A stretch of 64,000 nt of DNA from contig NZ_SOCR01000010.1 in the NCBI RefSeq assembly GCF_004364335.1, positions 186,001 to 250,000 of the forward strand, in the 5' to 3' direction. Shown here in pieces: positions 1-9,188 of the stretch. Position numbers and translations under genes: made by a program. A model generated the notes under the pieces. It ran no database searches. It saw only the letters and a program-made list of their open reading frames with translations, and was not told the origin of the DNA. The number at the start of each line of letters is the position of its first letter. Position 1 is the stretch's first letter. Source of the stretch: Pseudomonas graminis (GTDB lineage Bacteria > Pseudomonadota > Gammaproteobacteria > Pseudomonadales > Pseudomonadaceae).

Positions 1-1
1 T

Positions 2-1414
2 GAAATCTTCGGTCTGAAGATGATGCAACTCTTGATGCCACGCCCGGACCATCGCGTAGGCCCCCTGGGGCAAGTGGGTGTGAAATATTACCAAGGGGCG
101 CCGCTGATCAATGAGAACTACACCGCATCCTTGGGGGTCATCGGTGCAGCGGGGTTCATGCTGGCATTGTTGTATTTGATATTCGCCCCCGCTCGTTCGG
201 AGCCTGACGCTAGGCTGCGCCTGCTGGCTGCCGTTACCTTGGTGTTGTTTCTATTCGCAACGATTGGTGGGTTAGGCTCGCTGTTCGCAATGCTAGTGTC
301 CCCTTCCATCAGGGGGTGGAACAGGGTCAGCATCTTCATAGCATGCGGCGCGTTGCTGTTCTTCTTCATCTCGCTGCAGCTCATATTGCAGAAGAAAGCC
401 CCTCAGTTCGCTAAATATTCAGTAGCTATCTCCGCAGTGCTGCTGTTTGTCGGTCTATATGACCAGACCGGACCAGTCTGTAAGCGTTGCAATGCAGCCG
501 TTGAAGAGGCATTCGACAGCGATAAACGCTTTGTAGCAGCAATCGAAAATACGCTCCCTGCGGGCAGTGCTGTTTACCAACTGCCCTATATTGGCTTTCC
601 CGAAGAGCCGATCATGAACCGCCTTTCCAACTATCAGCTTCTGGCAGGCGTGCTGCAATCGAAGGCATTGCACTGGAGCTTTGGCGGTATGAAAGGCCGG
701 CCAGGTGATCAGTTCTATCGCGGACTTGCGCAAGAACCGATGGCGCGTCAGCTTGAGGTCATCCGCAAGCTGGGCTTCGACGGCATTTATATCGATCGCC
801 GAGGTTATGCAGATAACGGCCAGGCACTGGTGCAGGAGCTTTCTGGCCTGCTGCAGCAACAGCCACTGCTTCAGAGTGACAACAAAGAACTGGTGTTCTT
901 CAGGCTCGATGGCAGCCAGCATCCCGATTTAAGCGGTCTCTCCACAAAACAGATTCAGCAGCAGGCAGGCTTTGTTGTCGACGCTATGGGTGGGCGTTAC
1001 AGCGGTAACCTGGCGACCGGGATCGACTTTACCCGCGGCGGGATGCCTGAGTTCATACGCGCCGCTGAGGGCTTTTATAATGTAGAGCCGTGGGGGCGTT
1101 GGTCTTCTGCAAAAGCGGTGTTCGATTTTACCGATCCACTGCCTCAAAAGTTTACTCTTGTGCTGAAGGCTATGCCCTTTGGGCCAAACGCGACCGACCC
1201 GACTCGCGTCGAAATAGGCAGTCATGTCTATAGCGTTCAGATTCCTCAAGGGACATCGGAAGTGCGTGTGAATGTGGACCTGGAGGGCTCAAGCGCTGAC
1301 CGCATAACTTTCATCCCGCCTAAGCCGATCTCGCCCAAGCAGCTGACCGGGAGTATGGATGATCGGATCCTTGGCATCGGGTTTGTATCAATGCGGATCC
1401 TGAGTGACAAGTGA
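2..1414 (+). CDS. Membrane protein with large C-terminal extracytoplasmic domain, 5' truncated (probable polysaccharide-related)
   Basis: The reading frame is open to the left edge (codons begin at base 2), so the start lies outside the window; the ATG at 20 is internal. About 470 residues are visible. Hydrophobic segments lie at roughly residues 40-60, 70-95, 105-130 and 135-150. A long soluble region of about 310 residues follows, with a CKRC motif near its beginning. The C-terminal 120 residues look beta-rich (EGFYNVEPWGRWS, then FTLVLKAMPFGPN), like the jelly-roll-type tails of membrane proteins found in polysaccharide gene clusters. Substrate and reaction cannot be read from this part. 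It converges on the glycosyltransferase at 1563-5285, and two hairpins separate them. A role in O-antigen or exopolysaccharide modification is inferred from context only. Confidence 0.6.
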   Translation, partial: EIFGLKMMQLLMPRPDHRVGPLGQVGVKYYQGAPLINENYTASLGVIGAAGFMLALLYLIFAPARSEPDARLRLLAAVTLVLFLFATIGGLGSLFAMLVSPSIRGWNRVSIFIACGALLFFFISLQLILQKKAPQFAKYSVAISAVLLFVGLYDQTGPVCKRCNAAVEEAFDSDKRFVAAIENTLPAGSAVYQLPYIGFPEEPIMNRLSNYQLLAGVLQSKALHWSFGGMKGRPGDQFYRGLAQEPMARQLEVIRKLGFDGIYIDRRGYADNGQALVQELSGLLQQQPLLQSDNKELVFFRLDGSQHPDLSGLSTKQIQQQAGFVVDAMGGRYSGNLATGIDFTRGGMPEFIRAAEGFYNVEPWGRWSSAKAVFDFTDPLPQKFTLVLKAMPFGPNATDPTRVEIGSHVYSVQIPQGTSEVRVNVDLEGSSADRITFIPPKPISPKQLTGSMDDRILGIGFVSMRILSDK

Positions 1415-1425
1415 TCTTGTCCTTT

Positions 1426-1470
1426 AGCACTTGGCGCTGCCGTCAGCGCCAAGTGCTACTGCAGCTTTTT
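1426..1470 (+). terminator. Rho-independent terminator after the truncated membrane protein gene
   Basis: A perfect 14-bp inverted repeat (AGCACTTGGCGCTG, loop CCGT, then its complement, 1426-1457) is followed by a short T run at 1466-1470. It lies 12 nt after the stop codon at 1412-1414. Confidence 0.75.
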
Positions 1471-1517
1471 CATCTATAAGCCGCGTTGCGGCTTTTGGAC
1501 AAGTCCATGAACAGAAT

Positions 1518-1550
1518 CCTCCCCCTGCCTGTAATCAAGCCAGGGGGAGG
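1518..1550 (-). terminator. Hairpin terminator after the triple glycosyltransferase gene
   Basis: A perfect 10-bp inverted repeat (CCTCCCCCTG at 1518-1527, CAGGGGGAGG at 1541-1550, 13-nt loop) lies just beyond the stop of the minus-strand operon. There is no clear T run on the minus strand, so its strength as an intrinsic terminator is uncertain. Confidence 0.5.
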
Positions 1551-1562
1551 GTATCCCGGTGC

Positions 1563-4500
1563 TTACTCAGCCAGCGCCTGTGATGAGTGAAACAGCTGTC
1601 CAGCGCTCTGCTCCCACGTCATCCACGGCATTCCATCAGACTTCGGCTGCGCTGCAGTGCGATGCAGTTCGATCCACGCCGTAACGCTCTTCGCAAGTGA
1701 CTGCGCATCCTGTCCCTCGAAGTAGAAGGCATGCTCACCCGCCACTTCGCGAAACACAGGGATGTCCCGGGCAATCAAAGGCAACCCGTATTGCGCCGCC
1801 TCAATGAGTGGCAGGCCGAAACCTTCACCAAGTGATGCAGCAATCAGCGCATCGGACTGTGCATAAAGGCTACACAGATAGTCATCGTCGATGCCCTCAA
1901 ACCAGAACAGGCGCTTCCCGGATTCCGGGTGCTCTCTCAGCCTCTCGACAAGCGCCTCAACCATCCAGCCCTGCTTCCCGACGATCAGCAGATTGGCGTC
2001 CTGCTGATTGGCCCAAAGCAACTCGAAAGCGTCCAGGACCTGAGCATGGCCTTTTCTTGGCTCTACAGTGCCCACCATTAAAAATGACGGACGCGCCTGA
2101 AGGCTGGAGAGGACATTTTTGGGAATGGCAGACGTGCCTTCGGCACTGGTTGGCTTGGTGATGTCAGCCCCCAGATGGAACCACGAGATATTGAAAGGTC
2201 GCTTGGAAGGTTTGCGATGCTCCGCCACCCACTCAGCCATCTCATCCGCAACGGCTTTGGAGATGCAAATCACACCGTCCGACTCTGCAACGGTTTCCAG
2301 CCATCCATCCAGAATGTCGGCCGCCCCTACAGGGAAGCACTGCGCCAGCTTTTTGAGCAGCAGGTCATACACCACGAATTGCACCGTGACGCCACGGCGC
2401 CTCATCTCTGCCAGCGCCTGCCGCTGTCTCGGGACAATGACGGGTTGCAGATCCAGACCAACGAAATGGTCCCCGGAGTGGTAAACCACCGGCTCATCCT
2501 CAAGAAGATGAGTCGGGCAATTCAGGAACCCCAAGGTGAACTGTCTTGCGTACCGGTAGCCATCCGCGTCCTCGGTGGCATAGACCGGCTCAACACGATA
2601 ATTGCCCGGAGGCGTCGTAAGCCACACCTCAAGAATGCTCCGGACAACGCGCTGGATACCGCTTTTGGCATCGCGATTAACCAGTTCGGAAATGTCTACG
2701 AGTAACTGTGGTTTGCAGATGGTCGGCTTCAAGCTTTGGTCTATGGACTCAGCCACGGCCATCGAGCTTTCATAGCTGAAGCCCTGTTTTTCCAGACCTG
2801 CAATCGACGTCACAACCTCCGACACCGAGTGATAGGAATCTTCGTGAAACTTCTCGATGGCCTGCCGGTAGAGGAAGGCGCATGCCCGTGGAGAATGTCG
2901 GGTGTGAATCAGTTGCTGCCCTTGCGCGCCGATGCGCTCGCGGGCGGCAGAGTCCTGGCGCAGAAGATTCAGCGAGTCCGAAAGCTCGGCGTCGTCGAAG
3001 TCATCCGGCAGCTTGACCAGGCTGGAGGTCGGTATGTCCGACATGCTGCCATTGGCGTTTACGATCGTGGCAATGCCGTAATTCAGGCAATCGAGGACGG
3101 CGGCGGAGGTTTCCCCGCGTGACAGGGTGCGCAACTGAACCGCCGCATCCGCGACTTCCAGATACGCTTTGAACATATCGGCGTCCGCCCAGCCGGTGAT
3201 TTTGATACGGTCGCGGCAGGGGCTGGCGTTGATCTTTTTGAGCAGATTTTCGCCAAATTCACCTTCACTGTTCTGGCCGACGTAGACCAGATGACAGTGC
3301 TCATCCTGCGCCAGCTCGGATTCCAGCCAGGCGTCCAGCAGACGATTGTTGAGCTTGGACGGGCCCAGCAAACCAAAACTGCAGACCACGAAGTCGCGTT
3401 CTGAGAACCCCAGCTTCTCTTTTGTCTCTGCGTGGGTACGCGCGTTGGGGAAGCGAGGTGTGCGCAGCAGGGGAATCTCGGCCCACTTCAGGCCTGAGTT
3501 TTCGCCGTACCACTGCTGTGCCAGCCGAATCGAGTAATGGGAATGAACAATGATCCCCTCGGCTTGTTGAAGGACTCGCAAGTTGCACGAGTATTTCCAC
3601 ACCGCATCTGCCGTGTCAGCGCCGTTGACACGCTGGCTGACCGCCTTATAACCGTGACCGAGGTACAGAGCCCGGGTCCAGAAGCCCTGATGCCCTAGAT
3701 GAACCTCCATGTGCGCCGCAATCCCCGACAGGAAAAAATCGTGGAGGACGACGGTCCCCGGGATTTTTTCGATCAGGTGGAACATATGTTCATGGAAGCT
3801 GGAATTGCCGAAGTGATAGATAACGCGATCAAACACGTGGGCGTTTTCTTCGAACCAGGCGACCGAGCGCAGCTTGTAATTGATTCCAGCGTCAGCGGGC
3901 GAAACAGACTCCTGGGCCACGATCACATCAATCTGGTAGTGGGCCGCAAGTTCAGGAAGCAATTCGGCGCTGTAATCGCTGATCCCGCTACGGGCAGGCG
4001 GGAGCGGAGACACATAGGCCAGGCGAGGTCGCTTCGGCGCACGCACCGGATTCAAAATCGAACGGCGGCCGGCGATCAATTCCTTGACGGCCCGCACGGC
4101 TCGAATCGCTGTCTCCTCCCAACTGAATTGACGAGACTGCTGGATGGCCAAGTCCGCCAGCCCGGCCCTGAGCGCATCATCAACCAGTACTTGTTCCATC
4201 TTCGCGGTGATGGAATCGATCTGATACGGATCAAACAGCGCCTCGGGGTTCCCGAGCACTTCCGGTAGACTCGATGTGTTCGAGGCGATGACGGGCTTGC
4301 CGCAGGACATGGCTTCCAACGCGGGCAAGCCAAAACCTTCGTGCAGCGACGGGAAGATAAACAGCTTGCATGCGTTATACAGGGCGATCAGATCGTCTTC
4401 GCTCACGTAACCGGTGAAACACACGTCCGCTTTCTTCAAGCCGGTTGAGACAACTAGGTCCTGAAGACGAGAGCGTTCGTCCGGCTGAATGTTGCAGACG

Positions 4501-5285
4501 ATCACCAACTGATGCTCGCGGCGAACCGGCTTGGACAGTTTGGCGAAAGCGCTGATCAGACCTTCGATGTTCTTTCGCGGATCAATACCACCCGTGTACA
4601 TGACGAATTGGCGGTCAATCCCCAGTCGGTTTTTCAGGCTTGCGTCCTGCTGTTCGTCGAGCTTCGGCCGGTAATGGTCAGTGTCGATAGCGGTGGAAAT
4701 ATTGACGACTTCCTCGGGAGTGAACCCGAGGTGATCAATGACTTCCGATCGCGATGAGTCGGAGATCGCCAGCACCAGATCGGCGCGGCGCAAATGCTGA
4801 AGCTTGGTTTCGTACCAGCTGCGAACCGGCGGTGATGCCAGGTAAGCGTCGGGATTGATGTAGGGAATGAGGTCGTAGACGATCGTTGCCGTGGGGATCG
4901 ACGAGTTCAGCGCCTTGATGCTGGTCACCACGTCGTCCACCAGACCTTCAAACAGGCTGGTGATCAGGATGAGGTCCGGGTCCAGATTGGCAATGAACGC
5001 CTCACGCACCAATTCGGAAGCCTGCCGATTCCAGGCATTCTCCGGATTGAGCGCGCTGACCTTGCTGCTGGGCCGCCATGTCTGGATATGGCTGGGTGGC
5101 AACAGGCCATAAAGCTCGTCCCGAACGTAATCGACGGCGTCGCCGAACAGCCCATTCAGGACGACGAAGACTTCCACGTCGCTACGGTTTTTGATGAAGG
5201 CCTTGGTGAACGACAGCGCGTACCGTCCGATGCCCCGATTTCTGTTTTCCGCCTGGGCGCCCTGAAGGTCAATAACGACGCGCAT
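1563..5285 (-). CDS. Three-domain GT4-type glycosyltransferase (O-polysaccharide polymerising enzyme)
   Basis: This is a 1240-residue protein built from three glycosyltransferase-B units. Unit 1 (about 1-405) carries the donor-site pattern EGFGLPALEAM and the nucleotide-loop pattern GGIDPRKN. Unit 2 (about 415-830) is more divergent, with RGETSAAVLDC where the E-x7-E motif is expected. Unit 3 (about 865-1240) has GTVEPRKG and EGFGLPLIEAA. Several such units in one chain are known from mannan and rhamnan O-antigen polymerases (the WbdA/WbpXYZ type), where each unit makes a different linkage; that role is inferred here. The ATG at 5285 overlaps the TGA of the upstream methyltransferase by one base, so the two are translationally coupled. 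It is the last gene of the wzm-wzt operon. Donor sugar (GDP-mannose or GDP-rhamnose) and linkages cannot be read. Confidence 0.85.
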   Translation of the reverse strand: MRVVIDLQGAQAENRNRGIGRYALSFTKAFIKNRSDVEVFVVLNGLFGDAVDYVRDELYGLLPPSHIQTWRPSSKVSALNPENAWNRQASELVREAFIANLDPDLILITSLFEGLVDDVVTSIKALNSSIPTATIVYDLIPYINPDAYLASPPVRSWYETKLQHLRRADLVLAISDSSRSEVIDHLGFTPEEVVNISTAIDTDHYRPKLDEQQDASLKNRLGIDRQFVMYTGGIDPRKNIEGLISAFAKLSKPVRREHQLVIVCNIQPDERSRLQDLVVSTGLKKADVCFTGYVSEDDLIALYNACKLFIFPSLHEGFGLPALEAMSCGKPVIASNTSSLPEVLGNPEALFDPYQIDSITAKMEQVLVDDALRAGLADLAIQQSRQFSWEETAIRAVRAVKELIAGRRSILNPVRAPKRPRLAYVSPLPPARSGISDYSAELLPELAAHYQIDVIVAQESVSPADAGINYKLRSVAWFEENAHVFDRVIYHFGNSSFHEHMFHLIEKIPGTVVLHDFFLSGIAAHMEVHLGHQGFWTRALYLGHGYKAVSQRVNGADTADAVWKYSCNLRVLQQAEGIIVHSHYSIRLAQQWYGENSGLKWAEIPLLRTPRFPNARTHAETKEKLGFSERDFVVCSFGLLGPSKLNNRLLDAWLESELAQDEHCHLVYVGQNSEGEFGENLLKKINASPCRDRIKITGWADADMFKAYLEVADAAVQLRTLSRGETSAAVLDCLNYGIATIVNANGSMSDIPTSSLVKLPDDFDDAELSDSLNLLRQDSAARERIGAQGQQLIHTRHSPRACAFLYRQAIEKFHEDSYHSVSEVVTSIAGLEKQGFSYESSMAVAESIDQSLKPTICKPQLLVDISELVNRDAKSGIQRVVRSILEVWLTTPPGNYRVEPVYATEDADGYRYARQFTLGFLNCPTHLLEDEPVVYHSGDHFVGLDLQPVIVPRQRQALAEMRRRGVTVQFVVYDLLLKKLAQCFPVGAADILDGWLETVAESDGVICISKAVADEMAEWVAEHRKPSKRPFNISWFHLGADITKPTSAEGTSAIPKNVLSSLQARPSFLMVGTVEPRKGHAQVLDAFELLWANQQDANLLIVGKQGWMVEALVERLREHPESGKRLFWFEGIDDDYLCSLYAQSDALIAASLGEGFGLPLIEAAQYGLPLIARDIPVFREVAGEHAFYFEGQDAQSLAKSVTAWIELHRTAAQPKSDGMPWMTWEQSAGQLFHSSQALAE

Positions 5286-6931
5286 CAATTCGTATCCTTA
5301 CGTTGTTCGTTGCTGTTGAGGCGGTTGTAGATAGCCTTGGCATTTTCCGTGAGGTGAGCCGGAGCAGCGGGGACATCACTCGGATCAGGGGTAAAGCTCG
5401 GAGTCGGCTCCGGGTACTGGACCGTCTGCGGCGTGACCACTGTTTCCGCCCTGAGACGAGCGGCAAGGGCTTGCAATCTGGTTTGCAGGCCGGGGATGCG
5501 AAACAGCACGCGCTTGACGTTCTTGCGCAGGCCGGGTCGGTTCAGAACGCCTTTCAAGACTCTTTTGACAGCCCGCTTGAGTGTCTGCGACGGCGATGAA
5601 GTCACCGATCTGCCCAGCACGGCACCGCCTCGAAGCGGGCTTGTCACCCGCCATGAGGTGCTGTTTTTCAGTTGAGTGAGGTACTCGTTCAACGAGTGAT
5701 GTTCGCCGGCCAACGTTTTGATTCTTTCATCTTTGTGAGCAGCATCGTCTTTCAACGCATTGATCTGGCTCAGGCGATTTTCTGCCTCGGTGTACCACAT
5801 GTGCGCGTTTCTGGACGACTCATCGAGCAGTTTGACCAGCGACGCGTTTGCGAACTCGAGCGAGGTGTTGGCATTTTCCAGCGAAGCATTGGCAGTTTTG
5901 AGCTTGTCCAGCTTGAACTCGAGGACGGCAGCCTTGACGTCATCCACCTGGTGGGTCATCGCGGAGTACTCACGCGCGACGTGATCGAACCGGCTGTTGA
6001 GCAGAGCAGCAGTGCTGTCCAGAATCTCGCGCTGCTCTTCCAGTTTCTCTGCCTGATTGTCCACAAGACGCGATTGCAGATCATCCAGCTTTGCAGTTTG
6101 AATCTCGTCGAAACGTTGTTGGAACTCCCCAAGAGTCACCGTTTGATTCGCTGCCAGACGCTGCTCCATTTCACCGAGTTTTGAGGCTTGAGTCTCCTCG
6201 TAACGACGTGCCAGCTCGTCAAGACTCAGTCCATATGCGGCATCAAATGCCGAGTCGAACGCCGACATATCCAGCGTTTCTGTATCTTTCTGGGCAACGA
6301 TCGCGTAATCCGGGCTTGCTCCGCCAATCACGTCCATCAATCCAACGGTGGGACTGTCCACCAGCGTAGGGTTTTCTTGAAGGCGCAGTAGCTTAGAGCG
6401 CGAAAAGCCGCTGAACGAGACGAGAAATTCCAGCAGCATGTGCGGAATAGGTTTTTCATGTGTTGGGTCGAGATAGAAGTTCTGCGTTCCAACAATCAGG
6501 TTTTCTGCGTTCGGCGTTTCGAGAATCAACAGTCCCCCGGGCTTGAGCACCCGGTTCGCTTCGGCGACCAGTTGTTTCAGGTCTTCGAAGGGGATGTGCT
6601 CGACGATGTGAAAACCGGTCAATACGCAGAGCGAATCGCTTGGCATCGCCTTCAGATAGAGCAGCGCGTCCGCTTTCTCGGCAGGCAAGTGTCGGGCCTG
6701 GCAGGCTTCCAGCATGCCTTCGTCCAGATCAACACCCGTGGCGTTGAAGCCGTTTTCCACCAACGTTTCCAGCCACTCGCCGCGGCCGCAACCTACGTCG
6801 AGGGCACGGCAGTCGTCATAGAGACCCTGCAGCGGGAGGATGAACGGAAGGTACACCTGCAGTCGCTGCTTGATAGTTTCGTGAGAGCCGCGATGCTTGT
6901 CTTCAAAGGCACGATAGAACTGCTGGGTCAC
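5285..6931 (-). CDS. SAM-dependent methyltransferase with long coiled coil (WbdD-like chain-terminating protein)
   Basis: This 548-residue protein has an N-terminal class I methyltransferase domain. SAM motif I is DVGCGRGEW (45-53), followed by TGVDLDEGML and the FHIVEHIPFEDL region. A predicted coiled coil follows from about residue 230 to 440, rich in repeated KLGE/NQT and NASLE segments, then a strongly basic C-terminal region (about 450-520). In ABC-dependent O-antigen systems a methyltransferase joined to a coiled coil (WbdD) caps the non-reducing end, and the coiled coil acts as a molecular ruler for chain length. The same job is inferred from the architecture and from the position between wzt and the polymerase. 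The start is GTG at 6931, inside the GTGA overlap with the wzt stop. No kinase domain is apparent, unlike E. coli O9a WbdD. Confidence 0.8.
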   Translation of the reverse strand: MTQQFYRAFEDKHRGSHETIKQRLQVYLPFILPLQGLYDDCRALDVGCGRGEWLETLVENGFNATGVDLDEGMLEACQARHLPAEKADALLYLKAMPSDSLCVLTGFHIVEHIPFEDLKQLVAEANRVLKPGGLLILETPNAENLIVGTQNFYLDPTHEKPIPHMLLEFLVSFSGFSRSKLLRLQENPTLVDSPTVGLMDVIGGASPDYAIVAQKDTETLDMSAFDSAFDAAYGLSLDELARRYEETQASKLGEMEQRLAANQTVTLGEFQQRFDEIQTAKLDDLQSRLVDNQAEKLEEQREILDSTAALLNSRFDHVAREYSAMTHQVDDVKAAVLEFKLDKLKTANASLENANTSLEFANASLVKLLDESSRNAHMWYTEAENRLSQINALKDDAAHKDERIKTLAGEHHSLNEYLTQLKNSTSWRVTSPLRGGAVLGRSVTSSPSQTLKRAVKRVLKGVLNRPGLRKNVKRVLFRIPGLQTRLQALAARLRAETVVTPQTVQYPEPTPSFTPDPSDVPAAPAHLTENAKAIYNRLNSNEQRKDTN

Positions 6932-8145
6932 TGACTACACTCCACGGTGGGTTGTATCCAGGCTGAGCCAACGAAAGGAATTTTGTCCGCGTTGATCACG
7001 TTAAACACCAGTGCCAAGTCTCGCCATTCGTAATTTGCGTTGAGGTGAGTGTCTGCCGTATGCAAGGCGACAGCGATAGAGTATGAGCCAACGCCAATAT
7101 TGGCGTCGAACCTGAAGACATACTCCAACTGGGTACCCCCTTCGAGCGCGCCCATCTTCTTGTCCAGATGATGGGTGTTGGTCCCGTAAATGGGCTGACC
7201 CAGCCGGTCCTTGATCATGTAGCCGACCACCAGCTCTGGAATGGGGCTGTTGACGCTGATTTTTATCTTAAGACTGAGCGATTGCCCGACGGATACGAAT
7301 TCGACCGGCGCATCGAGTTCGTTGTAGAGCGCAAGACTCTCGATAGTCGCCTCCCCTGATCCCGAACGGGTCTGCACGCTGCCGTCGGCAAGCTTGTGCA
7401 CTTGAACAGTGGCGTTTTCCTTCTCGGAAATAATGGCGTTGTAAAAATCCATCACCTCTTCCGGCGCGCCGTCCTTGATCACCGTGCCCCCTTCAATCAG
7501 GAGTACACGGTCGCACAGCGCCTGGATTGAGCTTCGGTCGTGGGAAACGATCAGCAGCGTGGTGCCTTGATCCTGGAACTCGCGAATCCTGTCGAAACTC
7601 TTGTGCTGGAAATAGCTGTCCCCAACCGAAAGCGCTTCGTCCACGATCAGGATTTCCGGGCGCTTGGCAGTGGCGACCGCGAAGGCGACCCTCATCTGCA
7701 TGCCGCTGGAATACGTCCGGACCGCCTGATCAAAGTATTCGCCAACCTCGGCGAACGCCTCGATCTCACCCATCACTTCATCAATCTGCTGAGTGGTAAA
7801 ACCCATCAAGCCGGCAGCGTGATAAACATTCTGACGACCCGTCAGCTCCGGGTTGAAGCCCATACCGAGTTCCAGAATCGCCGCGATCCGGCCGTGCACC
7901 TCAACGGAGCCCGTTGTCGGCTGCAGAGTGCCGGTCAGCATTTTCAGCAGCGTTGACTTGCCCGCACCGTTCTGGCCCACGATGCCAATGGCCTCGCCTG
8001 CGTTAATCTCGAAATTGATGTGCTGGAGAACCCAATGCTCTTCGCGGGGAGCACTTTTGATACCCAACCAGCGGCCAATGCGCTGCCACTCGCTGCGGTA
8101 CGTCCGATAGGCTTTGCCAAGGTCTTTCGCGCGCAACAGGCTCAT
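6928..8145 (-). CDS. wzt: ABC transporter ATPase for O-polysaccharide export with carbohydrate-binding tail
   Basis: This 405-residue protein has an N-terminal ABC domain. Walker A is GQNGAGKST (57-65), the signature is YSSGMQMRVA and Walker B is EILIVDEAL. A C-terminal domain of about 150 residues (from about 250) resembles the beta-sandwich of Wzt proteins, which binds the methylated polysaccharide terminus before export. The partner permease is Wzm, just upstream. The ATG at 8145 overlaps the Wzm TGA by four bases. A C-terminal binding domain and an adjacent capping methyltransferase fit each other: this Wzt class exports only finished, capped chains. It acts at the inner membrane and delivers undecaprenyl-linked glycan to the periplasm for ligation to lipid A-core. 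Confidence 0.92.
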   Translation of the reverse strand: MSLLRAKDLGKAYRTYRSEWQRIGRWLGIKSAPREEHWVLQHINFEINAGEAIGIVGQNGAGKSTLLKMLTGTLQPTTGSVEVHGRIAAILELGMGFNPELTGRQNVYHAAGLMGFTTQQIDEVMGEIEAFAEVGEYFDQAVRTYSSGMQMRVAFAVATAKRPEILIVDEALSVGDSYFQHKSFDRIREFQDQGTTLLIVSHDRSSIQALCDRVLLIEGGTVIKDGAPEEVMDFYNAIISEKENATVQVHKLADGSVQTRSGSGEATIESLALYNELDAPVEFVSVGQSLSLKIKISVNSPIPELVVGYMIKDRLGQPIYGTNTHHLDKKMGALEGGTQLEYVFRFDANIGVGSYSIAVALHTADTHLNANYEWRDLALVFNVINADKIPFVGSAWIQPTVECSQ

Positions 8146-8936
8146 AGGGCGTCCACCATTTCAGGCGCTGCTCGGCGGAAGATGTAAAGGCCGAAGCCCA
8201 GCAGCAGGCATGTGATCAGAACAGTGATACCTATCTGCGAGAAGTCAGGCGCCACGTTGTAAACGAAGACATCGTGATACGCCGTCACGATCGGGTACAT
8301 CGGGTTCCAGGCGATCAGTGACTTAAGGTCTTCGGGAATGATGTTGATCGGGTAGACGATCGGCGTGAACCAGAAAAGAATCTGCAGCACGATCGGGATG
8401 ACCTGTCCGATATCACGCACAAATACGTTGAGCACACCCAGAATCAGGCCCAGCCCCACAGCCAGCGCTGCGACGATGAGAATTAGGGGAATGGCCCACA
8501 GCATCTCCCAGGTCGGCCATTGGCCGAGACAGATGAACACCGCCAGCACGGAGAGCAGCAGCAGCAGATTATTCAGCAGCGCCGAGCCCAGCACGATGAA
8601 GGGCAGGGTGATCCGCGGGAATCTCATCTTCTTCATGAGATTGCCGTTCTCGATGAACAGCGTCAGGCATCGGTTGATGATCTCGGAAAAGAGGCTCCAC
8701 GCGAGCGTCCCGGCCATCAGGTACAGCGCGTAGGCGTATTTGTTTTCGATGCCGGGCAGCTTCGCCGCGAGCACATTCGACAGAATCAGTGCGTAAATCA
8801 GCACGTTCGCCAACGGGTTTATGATCATCCACAACCCGCCGAGGCTGCTGCGGGAGAACCGAGAGACGAATTCGTTGCGGATAGAAGTGCCGATAAAGCT
8901 CCTGTAACTGTACAGCCCTCTCAACAATCCAAACAT
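8142..8936 (-). CDS. wzm: ABC-2 type permease for O-polysaccharide export
   Basis: This 264-residue integral membrane protein has six predicted transmembrane helices and the ABC-2 family pattern near its N-terminus (FVSRFSRSSLGGLWMIINPL). It forms the channel that works with Wzt. The ATG at 8936 is preceded by a good ribosome-binding site (AAGGTGA, 6 nt spacer). It is the first gene of a tight four-gene minus-strand unit (wzm, wzt, methyltransferase, glycosyltransferase). A gap of 252 nt separates it from manC upstream. Confidence 0.92.
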   Translation of the reverse strand: MFGLLRGLYSYRSFIGTSIRNEFVSRFSRSSLGGLWMIINPLANVLIYALILSNVLAAKLPGIENKYAYALYLMAGTLAWSLFSEIINRCLTLFIENGNLMKKMRFPRITLPFIVLGSALLNNLLLLLSVLAVFICLGQWPTWEMLWAIPLILIVAALAVGLGLILGVLNVFVRDIGQVIPIVLQILFWFTPIVYPINIIPEDLKSLIAWNPMYPIVTAYHDVFVYNVAPDFSQIGITVLITCLLLGFGLYIFRRAAPEMVDAL

Positions 8937-9074
8937 GTGTTCACCTTAAAATCCTGAAACTTCAAATGGGGCTCACTCACTGGCATTGCTTCTCCCGCGG
9001 TCTGGCGTCGATCTAGACGCGCATAAACTGATCAGATGAAGGACAACAGTTGGGCATTCTGGAAGCAGACCCAG

Positions 9075-9103
9075 TCTCGCCGGGAACTATGTTCCTGGCG
9101 AGA
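9075..9103. other. Strong hairpin between manC and wzm
   Basis: A 13-bp inverted repeat with one G-T pair (TCTCGCCGGGAAC, loop TAT, GTTCCTGGCGAGA) lies in the 252-nt gap downstream of manC. There is no T run on either strand. It may slow or end transcription from manC, or protect a 3' end. Confidence 0.45.
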
Positions 9104-9188
9104 AGGGCCTTTGGGAAGGTCAAGTGCGGTCCATGGTCGTCGGCAGACACCAGAAACCATGGCTACCAAGACCAAAGTTTCGGTTGCC

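Noticed and set aside
5269..5466. Small frames within the polysaccharide operon on either strand
   Set aside because: All lie inside well-supported genes in other frames and lack start signals.
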